This document shows, piece after piece, positions 1 to 5,246 of a DNA stretch of 5,530 bases. Every line of letters starts with the position of its first letter. Position 1 is the first letter of the stretch. The position numbers and the translations under genes are program-made. The notes under the pieces were generated by a model. It was given only the letters and a program-made list of their open reading frames with translations, was not told the DNA's origin and searched no databases. Origin of the DNA: an archaeon (GTDB lineage Archaea > Thermoproteota > Nitrososphaeria > Nitrososphaerales > UBA183); assembly GCA_021788415.1 (NCBI GenBank), contig JAJYKR010000025.1:1-5530 (forward strand). The letters are read 5' to 3'.

Positions 1-147
1 GAAGACGTACCAGATCACCGCCAGGTTCCCCACCTGGCCGGCCATGGACGAGGCGATGTTCATCCCGAAGTAGTCCCAGAAGTTCCTGTTTCTCAGGAGG
101 CCCCGGCGCGGGGTGGCTGCCAAGCGGCTCTCTCGGTGGGAAGCCAT
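1..147 (-). CDS. MFS-type transporter, N-terminal fragment (cut by window edge)
   Basis: The first 49 codons of a minus-strand gene are present, beginning at ATG 147-145; the rest lies beyond the left edge. Residues 1-22 are basic and polar, with an LLRNRNFW segment at about 17-24. A hydrophobic stretch follows from about residue 27 to 49 and looks like a first transmembrane helix. A short basic cytoplasmic tail, then 'RNRNF', then helix 1 with Gly/Asn/Gln residues is typical of the start of major facilitator superfamily permeases, so a membrane transporter is the best guess. The substrate cannot be told. It lies downstream of the MBL-fold gene on the same strand, 176 bp after that gene's stop, so it may be the last gene of that block or have its own promoter. 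A weak TATA-like CCATAGG (minus strand) lies about 30 bases upstream, with no clear Shine-Dalgarno. Other polytopic membrane proteins are possible. Confidence 0.6.
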   Translation of the reverse strand, partial: MASHRESRLAATPRRGLLRNRNFWDYFGMNIASSMAGQVGNLAVIWYVF

Positions 148-239
148 TACTAATCCTGAGGGGTCGGCCTCCCAGCGCCTATGGCGGCCACCCTGTCGGC
201 GCATCGCGGAATGGAGCCCCCCTTCGAAGTCAGGGGGAT

Positions 240-285
240 GGAACTCCTCGGCAGTGTAGCTGGGGGTCGCGGCGGGAGGAGTTCC
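240..285. repeat. 10-bp perfect inverted repeat between the MBL-fold and MFS genes
   Basis: GGAACTCCTC at 240-249 is the exact reverse complement of GAGGAGTTCC at 276-285, separated by a 26-nt G-rich spacer (250-275). In RNA from either strand this could form a 10-bp hairpin. It lies after the stop of the minus-strand MBL-fold gene (324) and before the MFS ATG (147), so it could mark the end or processing point of one transcript, or be a control site for the next gene. No T-tract follows it on the minus strand, so it is not a classical terminator. The rest of 148-323 shows no convincing gene. Confidence 0.4.
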
Positions 286-323
286 CTAGGACGGCGGAGA
301 GCTCCGGTAGCTGCAGCTCTTCT

Positions 324-1403
324 TCAGGGTCGCCAGAAGCTCCACCGAAGATATCCGCGTCTCCACGTCTGCGACCCTGCTCGCGCCTCCTCGGCGTGAG
401 GGTTGCACAGGTGCCCAAATTGGTCCATCCCCGGCCCGCAGTTTTTGACGTAGCAACTTCCGGAGACGCGCTGGCGCCGTAGGCCCGCCTGGGAAAGTCC
501 AAGCTGGTATCGGAAGTTCCTTCCCAGCCCCCTGACCATCGAGGCCATCAGAGCCCGTCGGCACGGGAAGTTGTATATCGCGAAATCGTCGAAGACATAC
601 CTCCCTGACCTCCCTTTGATCGACGCAGCCGCCTCCTTCACAGAGACGAGCTGGCCCATCGTCATCTGCAGCGGAGGCTCGTCGGGTTGGTACCGGGTTC
701 CGACGGGGTAGTCCTTCCTGGGGGTGCGGGTCATCTCTATGTGGCAGCCCATGACGTGGCTCACCTCCCTGGCTCCTGCGAAGGAGACCAGCCTTTCCAT
801 GCTGTCTGCGAAAGCATTCGGGTCGAACGCGTACAGGCGGCCCGGGTACACGGTGTCCCCAGTCAGGAGCATCCCCGTCCGAGAGTCGTGAATCGCAACG
901 GCAGACGGATGGTGCCCGGGCGTGGGGAGCACGTCCAACTGGCGCCCTCCGAGGTCGCAGTGGCCGATGCCCTCGGACCAACTTGAAATCTTGTAGAACG
1001 AGCGTACCGAGTCCACATCCTTGGAAACGACCTTCGTCCCTGGCCTGTCGGCGAACTGCCCGTCGCCGGCCACATGGTCGCCATGCCCGTGGGTGTGCGC
1101 CACGATGAGCTCGTGCGCCTGACCGGGGTGGTCGGCTGCGTACCCTTCCATCAGCCGGTCGACCGTGGTGCGGAGTGGGAACCTCAGGGGGTCCGTCGTC
1201 GCCCCCGTGTCCAGGAGAATCGCCTTTTCGTTCCCGAACATCAGATACATGAAAGGAGCCTCGTAGGAGACGTCCTTGCTCTGCCTCAGGATGTAGGTCC
1301 GATCGTCGTAGCGGTGCACCTGGATGGGAGGGTCGGTCCTGTGCCGAGGGGAGCGAGACCCGCATATCCAACCTACGTCCAGGTCTCCGACAAAGGGGGG
1401 CAC
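324..1403 (-). CDS. Metallo-beta-lactamase-fold hydrolase
   Basis: A zinc-dependent MBL-fold hydrolase of unknown substrate. Counting from the in-frame GTG at 1319 as residue 1, the ligand set is visible in order: LLDTGA (about 35-40), the HGHGDH form of HxHxDH (H77, H79, D81, H82), PTPGHH with H136, LLTGDT with D155, and GCHIE with H193. All metal ligands are present, so the enzyme should be active. The start is uncertain. GTG 1403 gives 359 aa and keeps the DPPIQVH segment that I recall as typical of the start of the domain in related proteins; GTG 1319 would begin inside it at VHRYDD. A TATA-like GGATATGC (minus strand, 1362-1369) lies between the two. The domain seems to end near FDDFAIY (about residues 256-262), yet the frame runs on for about 68 Arg/Cys-rich residues. 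It follows the methyltransferase gene on the same strand after about 143 bp. Confidence 0.85.
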   Translation of the reverse strand: MPPFVGDLDVGWICGSRSPRHRTDPPIQVHRYDDRTYILRQSKDVSYEAPFMYLMFGNEKAILLDTGATTDPLRFPLRTTVDRLMEGYAADHPGQAHELIVAHTHGHGDHVAGDGQFADRPGTKVVSKDVDSVRSFYKISSWSEGIGHCDLGGRQLDVLPTPGHHPSAVAIHDSRTGMLLTGDTVYPGRLYAFDPNAFADSMERLVSFAGAREVSHVMGCHIEMTRTPRKDYPVGTRYQPDEPPLQMTMGQLVSVKEAAASIKGRSGRYVFDDFAIYNFPCRRALMASMVRGLGRNFRYQLGLSQAGLRRQRVSGSCYVKNCGPGMDQFGHLCNPHAEEARAGSQTWRRGYLRWSFWRP

Positions 1404-1546
1404 GCCTCCATTTTCAGGGTCTGGACGTTCCTCTAACGCCTCCCCTTCCACAGCCGCCCTCCGCTCATCCCCCGCATCTAACGGCCCGCCCCAAGGCAGG
1501 GACGCCCGGCTGGTTGCCCGGCGGTGCGCATCTGTGCCCGAACGCG

Positions 1547-2272
1547 TCAGCCCTTCGGGACCCTGAACGCGCCCAAGGATGAGTTCCTCCGGCGCAGCGC
1601 CCTTGTGCCCACTGAACCTGCCGTCCTCTCGAACATATCCCAGTCTGTGTTGTCTGCGACCACCAGCGACCCTGGCCCGAGGTGGGGGACGATGGCTTGC
1701 ATCTCGAATCTGAAGTGGTCCTCGTCCACGGGGCTGTCGTGGCAGAAGAAGTCCAGCCCGCCGATCTCGCCGAGGAGGGGCTTTAGGAGGTCTTCGCTCC
1801 TCCCACGGCGGAGGTCCCACCCGCGCCTGAGGGCATTTGGGACGGCCCACCCAGAGTCACCCCCTGCGGGGACAGCCCAGGATGGGTTCCTCCCCCCGCT
1901 GCGCCTGGCGACGGGAAGGTCTATCGAGTGCAAAACTCCGCGGCGATTGGACCTGATCCCCATCAGGATGAACGCTGAAGAGACACCCGAGGCCACCCCG
2001 CTTTCGACGACGGTCTTCGGCTTCGTGAGGACCACCAGCGAATAGAGGTCCAGCGGAGCCGGGAACTGGGCATAGTAAGCCCGCCCGGACCCCATGATCC
2101 TCCCTACCAGCTCTGCGACGGGACCGGAGCCCACGTCGAGTCCCGACAGCGACGCTTCCACATCGGACACGGAGCGCCCGGTTACCGCCGAGAGCCACCC
2201 CAGGTCAGGCTTGGACCTGCTCCCAAGCACCTTTGACTGGCCGCGCCCTATTCCACGGGCTGTAGCAGCCAA
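1547..2272 (-). CDS. Class I SAM-dependent methyltransferase (Methyltransf_24-like)
   Basis: A probable S-adenosylmethionine-dependent methyltransferase of 241 aa, soluble, with unknown acceptor. Motif I is the segment TVVESGVASGVSSAFIL (about 87-103), a glycine-containing SAM loop variant with an acidic residue at its start. HSIDLP (115-120) supplies the acidic residue after strand 2. WAVPNALRRGWDLRRGRSED (142-161) is a stretch often seen in this group, and LDFFCHDS (173-180) with LVVADNT (203-209) form strands 4 and 5. The start is taken as TTG 2272, 25 bases inside the end of the upstream sixA-like gene, with a G-rich stretch about 8 bases before it. GTG 2230, just after that gene's stop, is the alternative (227 aa). 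Overlap and shared strand suggest co-transcription and translational coupling with the phosphatase. The acceptor could be a small molecule or a sugar. The family is fairly sure, the substrate unknown. Confidence 0.82.
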   Translation of the reverse strand: MAATARGIGRGQSKVLGSRSKPDLGWLSAVTGRSVSDVEASLSGLDVGSGPVAELVGRIMGSGRAYYAQFPAPLDLYSLVVLTKPKTVVESGVASGVSSAFILMGIRSNRRGVLHSIDLPVARRSGGRNPSWAVPAGGDSGWAVPNALRRGWDLRRGRSEDLLKPLLGEIGGLDFFCHDSPVDEDHFRFEMQAIVPHLGPGSLVVADNTDWDMFERTAGSVGTRALRRRNSSLGAFRVPKG

Positions 2273-2715
2273 ACCAGCTTCCCCCCGCCCGAAGCGACCC
2301 GCTTGTCGAAGTGGACCGCGGCTATGGACCCGTTGAGGAGCTCCACCTCACCTCGACCACCGATCAGGTAGTAAAGGAGCTCGAAGACCACCGGCATGTG
2401 CGAGACCAGGACGACTCTTTCCTCCATCTTGAGCGTCTCCAGGAACGCCGCCACCTCCTCCGGCTTCGTGTCGGGGAGGAGGCACTTCTCAACCACGGTC
2501 TTGACGCTCCCTCCCGTCCTCTTCTTCACTGTCTCCGCCGTCTGCCTGGCGCGGAGGATGGGGCTGGTGACGATCAGGGTCGGCTTGAAGCCGAAGCTCT
2601 CCTTTGCAAGGTCAAGCATGCGCGCCAACTCCTTCTCCCCCTCTTCCGAAACAGGAGGGTCTTCGCCCTTGCGTCCGAAGGTCGACCTGGCGTGCCTGAC
2701 GATGTAGACGTCCAT
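2248..2715 (-). CDS. sixA: SixA-like phosphohistidine phosphatase (histidine phosphatase family), copy 1
   Basis: A 155-aa single-domain protein of the branch-1 histidine phosphatase superfamily, close in size to bacterial SixA (about 160 aa). The catalytic RHG-type motif is VRHA at residues 6-9, with H8 the expected phospho-accepting histidine. SPILRARQTAE (about 51-61) supplies the conserved arginine, and VLVSHMP (about 101-107) the second catalytic histidine. Family members remove phosphate from phosphohistidine proteins or small phosphoesters. No histidine kinase or PTS gene is visible here, so the substrate is open. It starts with ATG 2715, divergent from the Bat-type regulator, and heads the minus-strand block; its end overlaps the methyltransferase start. 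A perfect 16-bp palindrome lies 35 bp before the ATG, and the second paralogue has the same arrangement. There is no Shine-Dalgarno, so a leaderless or short-leader mRNA is likely. Confidence 0.88.
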   Translation of the reverse strand: MDVYIVRHARSTFGRKGEDPPVSEEGEKELARMLDLAKESFGFKPTLIVTSPILRARQTAETVKKRTGGSVKTVVEKCLLPDTKPEEVAAFLETLKMEERVVLVSHMPVVFELLYYLIGGRGEVELLNGSIAAVHFDKRVASGGGKLVWLLQPVE

Positions 2716-2743
2716 GGGCCCCGGGAGTTCCCTGGGCTTTTGG

Positions 2744-2750
2744 GAATACA
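2744..2750 (-). promoter_or_regulatory. Candidate TATA-like box for sixA copy 1
   Basis: On the minus strand TGTATTC occupies 2750-2744, about 29-35 bases before the ATG at 2715, where a TATA box for a leaderless archaeal mRNA would sit. It directly abuts the 16-bp palindrome. The match to the consensus is poor. A better box is TATAAGC (minus strand, 2777-2771), which would place the start of transcription near 2748, at the gene-proximal edge of the palindrome. The sequence alone does not decide between them. Confidence 0.35.
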
Positions 2751-2766
2751 GCGGTCATATGACCGC
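2751..2766. promoter_or_regulatory. 16-bp perfect palindrome, putative operator (copy 1)
   Basis: GCGGTCATATGACCGC is its own reverse complement over all 16 bases. It lies in the divergent region between the sixA-like gene (ATG 2715, 35 bp away) and the Bat-type regulator (TTG 2805, 38 bp away). The same 16 bases recur at 5037-5052 before the second sixA-like gene. The site lies next to the GCTTATA box at 2771-2777, so a bound dimer could affect transcription in both directions. Symmetry, exact duplication and matching position point to a transcription-factor site. The binding protein is not known from the sequence. Confidence 0.75.
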
Positions 2767-2770
2767 CAAC

Positions 2771-2777
2771 GCTTATA
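2771..2777 (+). promoter_or_regulatory. TATA box for the Bat-type regulator (possibly bidirectional)
   Basis: GCTTATA begins 34 bases before the TTG start at 2805, which places transcription initiation at or a few bases before that codon. The same heptamer begins 32 bases before the TTG start of tgtA. On the minus strand it reads TATAAGC and may also serve the divergent sixA-like gene. Confidence 0.6.
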
Positions 2778-2804
2778 CCATCGCCTCTGCCGAACAGCCT
2801 CCTC

Positions 2805-3539
2805 TTGCCCCTCCTGGAGGTCCGCATCAAGCTGCAGCACGACTGCCCCTACACCCGGTTCACGAAGGCGCTTCCGCAAGCGGAGCTGCTCCACTGGTGC
2901 AGCAGGGAGAGGGACGTGCTCGAGGTCACTTCTTCCGATGCGGACCCTTCGGAGCTGGACGAGAGTCTGCGCCGCTTGCTGAAGGAACTCGGCGCAAAGG
3001 CGGTCAGGGAGGTGCCCCTGGGCCAGAAGGGGAGGCTCATCGTGCAGAGGCACAACTACTCTTCGATGAGACAGAACGTGAACGCAGTCATCGAGCAGCA
3101 CAACTGCATGGAGGTCCAGCCGACGGTGTACAAGGGGGGATACGAGTGGTACAGGATCATAGCCTTCGACAACAAGGACCTGGTCCGGTTCTTCGGGGCC
3201 CTTGCCAGATGGGCGGACGTCGACGTGGTGTCGAAGGAGGTCCTTTCGGAGCGGTCAGCCCGGGACACCATGACCGTGTCGATCAGGAGCCTGTTGGGGA
3301 TGCTCACCGAAAGGCAGCTCAGGGCCCTGCTGGTCGCCGTCAGCGCAGGGTACTATGACACGCCTAGAAGGGTGAGGACCCTCGACATCTCCCGGAGCGT
3401 GGACTCCCCTAGGACCACCTACGAGACCCACCTGAGGAAGGCCGAGGGAAAAGTGATGAGGGCGCTGGTGCCCTACGTCGAGCTGATGGCGGGGCTTGAA
3501 AGAGACAGGCCCTCAAACGGCGTCAGGCGAGCAGACTAG
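2805..3539 (+). CDS. Bat-type HTH_10 transcriptional regulator
   Basis: A 244-aa probable DNA-binding regulator. The C-terminal part, about residues 166-225, has the HTH_10 (bacterio-opsin activator) pattern: LTERQLRAL, then GYYDTPRRV, a short helix, and THLRKAEGKVMRAL in the recognition and dimer region. The N-terminal part, about residues 1-160, is an alpha/beta input region without a named domain that I recognise. It holds the protein's only three cysteines, each in a His-x-Cys motif: H12-C14, H30-C32 and H99-C101. These could bind a metal or sense redox state, which is inference. The TTG start at 2805 is chosen because GCTTATA at 2771-2777 is correctly spaced for a leaderless mRNA and no Shine-Dalgarno is visible. 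It is divergent from the sixA-like gene and shares a promoter region with the 16-bp palindrome, so autoregulation and control of the phosphatase are plausible. It ends 69 bp before the convergent oxidoreductase gene. Confidence 0.85.
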   Translation: MPLLEVRIKLQHDCPYTRFTKALPQAELLHWCSRERDVLEVTSSDADPSELDESLRRLLKELGAKAVREVPLGQKGRLIVQRHNYSSMRQNVNAVIEQHNCMEVQPTVYKGGYEWYRIIAFDNKDLVRFFGALARWADVDVVSKEVLSERSARDTMTVSIRSLLGMLTERQLRALLVAVSAGYYDTPRRVRTLDISRSVDSPRTTYETHLRKAEGKVMRALVPYVELMAGLERDRPSNGVRRAD

Positions 3540-3608
3540 GCGGAGACAGAGCCCGCCCCGCGGCCACCTCCGTATGGGCAGCGAGGTCCAGTCCCGGGCC
3601 CGGTGCGG

Positions 3609-4445
3609 TCACATCGGAGGGCCCGCTCTTATCCGCCTTCTGACATCGCCTGGCCCTTGACCCCACATCGACTCCATCCACCACGTCGCGCCCGCCTCCG
3701 CAAATGGCTCGACCGTCGCTCTCGCTTTTCCAGGATTCGCCGGGGTCGCGCCTTCTTTGATGAGGTCGAACTCCATTCTCATGTTCCCTCTGACCTCCCT
3801 GTTCTCCGAAGCGTACCTGCTCATTTCGTGAATCGTATCCGGCGTGACTTCGCCATGGGTTCCGTCGGGTTTCTTTATCACAGGGATCAACCCGTCGCAC
3901 TTCAACGAGCGCCGCATCGACTTGGACCTCCCCCACGCACCGACGACCCAGATCGGGATCCGAGGCCTTTGGACGGGCCGCGGAATGAACCTCATCGTCT
4001 TGATTCGGTTGTGCTCCCCGTTGTACCTGAACGGCTTCCCGCTCCACAGGCCGTCCAGGATCTCCAGCCCTTCGTCCAGCATCTCGGCGCGGACCCTTCT
4101 GTCGGCCGGCATACCTGCTTTGGTGTATGCTCCGTCGCCTGCCCAGCCGAGCCCCGTGGGAAGTATCAACCTGCCACCGGAGAGCCAGTCGACGGTGACC
4201 GACTCTCTGGCCAGCTCCCAGGGTCTCCGCCTTCCTACCGCCGTTAGGAAAGAACCAATCCTGATCCGCTTCGTAGACAGGGCCATGGCCGTCACCACCG
4301 GCCAGGCGGCGCTCATCTCAGTCTTGGCGTCGGTGTATATGTCGTCGTAGTAGAACGCCCCGTCCCAACCGGACTGTTCCGCATCCGACGCAAGCTTCAC
4401 GATTTCCGTGGCGCTGCCTCCGGGGATTATGAAACCGAACTTCAT
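3609..4445 (-). CDS. LLM-class flavin/F420-dependent oxidoreductase
   Basis: A 278-aa member of the bacterial luciferase-like (LLM) TIM-barrel superfamily, soluble, expected to use reduced flavin or F420. Landmarks in order are the first strand KFGFIIPG (2-9), EQSGWDGAFYYDD (about 23-35), and TKRIRIGS (about 58-65). RRRPWELARE and LSGGRLILPTGLGW follow (about 72-103), a typical core signature, then MLDEGLEILDGLWSG and a C-terminal DVRRRIRAGPP. The length is close to that usual for compact members, and both ends look intact. ATG 4445 is preferred, with GAGG about 11 bases upstream; an in-frame GTG at 4454 is the alternative. It follows the second sixA-like gene by about 59 bp on the same strand, so the two are probably one transcript controlled from the palindrome-bearing promoter. 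In archaea many LLM proteins use F420, but the cofactor and substrate cannot be read here. Confidence 0.88.
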   Translation of the reverse strand: MKFGFIIPGGSATEIVKLASDAEQSGWDGAFYYDDIYTDAKTEMSAAWPVVTAMALSTKRIRIGSFLTAVGRRRPWELARESVTVDWLSGGRLILPTGLGWAGDGAYTKAGMPADRRVRAEMLDEGLEILDGLWSGKPFRYNGEHNRIKTMRFIPRPVQRPRIPIWVVGAWGRSKSMRRSLKCDGLIPVIKKPDGTHGEVTPDTIHEMSRYASENREVRGNMRMEFDLIKEGATPANPGKARATVEPFAEAGATWWMESMWGQGPGDVRRRIRAGPPM

Positions 4446-4504
4446 GGCATCCACTTCCTCAGGCGCCTAGCGCGGGGCGGAACGATACACCGGAGTCACC
4501 GACT

Positions 4505-4999
4505 TCAGGCGGAACGTGTAGGCGATATCATCCAGACAAGGTTCCCCGACTTCGGCTTGGGGAGGCCCTTGAAGTCCACCCTGGCCATGGCTCCGTTCTC
4601 GAAGTCCAGGTTCTTCCATACCGAATCCCAGTTCAGCATGTCAGCGAAGAGGTGTCCGAGGTGGGGGAGGTGCGTGACGAGGATGACGTCATCCGCCTTC
4701 TTGAACCTTGAGAGCGCTTTGTAGGTCCCGGCGACCTTCGCTTCCGGCTCGAGGCACTCGTCAGTGATGAGGGCCGCCTTCGGATTCATGAGCTGCTTCG
4801 TCATCTCGGCGGTCTCCCTTCCCCTGGCGCGTGGGCTCGACATTATCACGCCCGGGACCGCCCCGAACTCCTTCGCCCTCTCGCAGGTCCACTTCACCTG
4901 CTCCCGCCCCTCGGCGACGAGCCGCCTGCCTTCGTCGGTCCTGTCTGGGGCCGACGCCTTGTTCTCGGCGTGCCCGTGCCTGAATATGTAGACTCTCAT
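4505..4999 (-). CDS. sixA: SixA-like phosphohistidine phosphatase (histidine phosphatase family), copy 2
   Basis: A 164-aa histidine phosphatase-family protein paralogous to the one at 2248-2715. It has the canonical FRHGHAE at residues 6-12 (H8 the expected phospho-accepting histidine), SSPRARGRETAEM (about 54-66) for the conserved arginine, and VTHLPHLGHL (about 109-118) with the second catalytic histidine. Its C-terminus (ENGAMARVDF, then NLVWMISP) lines up with LNGSIAAVHF and KLVWLLQP of copy 1, supporting common descent. The reaction is presumably removal of phosphate from phosphohistidine or a small phosphoester; no partner kinase is visible. It starts at ATG 4999, 37 bp after the same 16-bp palindrome that precedes copy 1. 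It probably heads an operon with the LLM oxidoreductase 59 bp downstream. CTTTAC at 5029-5024 (minus strand) could be a weak TATA box for a leaderless mRNA. Confidence 0.88.
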   Translation of the reverse strand: MRVYIFRHGHAENKASAPDRTDEGRRLVAEGREQVKWTCERAKEFGAVPGVIMSSPRARGRETAEMTKQLMNPKAALITDECLEPEAKVAGTYKALSRFKKADDVILVTHLPHLGHLFADMLNWDSVWKNLDFENGAMARVDFKGLPKPKSGNLVWMISPTRSA

Positions 5000-5023
5000 G
5001 GAAACTCAGGACCAAGGCAGGAG

Positions 5024-5029
5024 GTAAAG
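5024..5029 (-). promoter_or_regulatory. Candidate TATA-like box for sixA copy 2
   Basis: On the minus strand CTTTAC occupies 5029-5024, 25-30 bases before ATG 4999, the usual spacing for a leaderless archaeal transcript. The match to the consensus is weak. The stronger AT-rich box at 5088-5097 would instead give a leader of about 65 bases containing the palindrome. Confidence 0.3.
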
Positions 5030-5036
5030 CCGTTCT

Positions 5037-5052
5037 GCGGTCATATGACCGC
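5037..5052. promoter_or_regulatory. 16-bp perfect palindrome, putative operator (copy 2)
   Basis: GCGGTCATATGACCGC, identical to 2751-2766 and 37 bp upstream of the second sixA-like ATG (4999). On the + strand both copies are also followed by C, giving 17 shared bases; the remaining flanks differ, so this is not a long duplicated segment but a short conserved site. It lies in the divergent region shared with tgtA, though far (194 bp) from the tgtA start. Confidence 0.75.
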
Positions 5053-5246
5053 CGTCCGCCCCTGCAGCGACCCGCACGTTCGGGATCACATATATGTCGA
5101 TATGCGCTTGAAAAAAGCGCCGGGTCAGAACAGGCCGAGGGTAGTCTTGTGTCGTCATGGCACAAGCTCCGATAGCGGTATTCATCGTGCCCGGCAGCCA
5201 AGAACCTTCCCAGAGCTTATAGCGACCACCCGGCCGGTCGGCACCG
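5053..5246. other. Intergenic region with TATA-like palindrome, hairpins and tRNA-like pairing
   Basis: The divergent space between sixA copy 2 and tgtA is unusually structured. ACATATATGT (5088-5097) is a perfect 10-bp palindrome that could act as a TATA box either way. GCGCTT (5104-5109) pairs with AAGCGC (5115-5120) around a GAAAA loop. GCCGGGT (5119-5125) can pair with GCCCGGC (5189-5195) with one G-T wobble, enclosing CTTGTG (5146-5151) paired with CACAAG (5161-5166). The span of 77 nt and the first base, about 27 bases after the TATA-like palindrome, resemble a tRNA transcription unit, but the T-arm signature and a proper D-arm are missing. It could be a decayed tRNA, a small RNA or chance. 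No convincing protein gene is seen here. Confidence 0.3.
5215..5221 (+). promoter_or_regulatory. TATA box for tgtA
   Basis: GCTTATA begins 32 bases before TTG 5247, the spacing expected for a leaderless archaeal transcript. The identical heptamer precedes the Bat-type regulator at nearly the same distance, which supports both TTG starts. Confidence 0.6.

Noticed and set aside
217..237. T-arm-like TTCGAA flanked by C-run and G-run, suggesting a tRNA
   Set aside because: The loop would be 10 nt instead of 7, and no acceptor, anticodon or D-arm can be placed around it on either strand.
286..1371. 361-codon minus-strand frame overlapping the MBL-fold gene
   Set aside because: Translation is Arg/Pro-rich with no motifs, while the overlapping frame has the complete zinc-ligand set. 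It is a shadow frame, apart from its first codons, noted as a possible frameshift.
1504..1522. Short direct repeat GCCCGGC (1504-1510 and 1516-1522) between the methyltransferase and MBL genes
   Set aside because: Seven GC-rich bases repeated at 12-base spacing are easily due to base composition, and no other copies make an array.
5157..5222. 21-codon ORF (ATG 5157, stop TAG 5220-5222) just before tgtA
   Set aside because: Very short, no ribosome site, overlaps the 3' half of the tRNA-like pairing and the tgtA TATA box. It cannot be told from chance.
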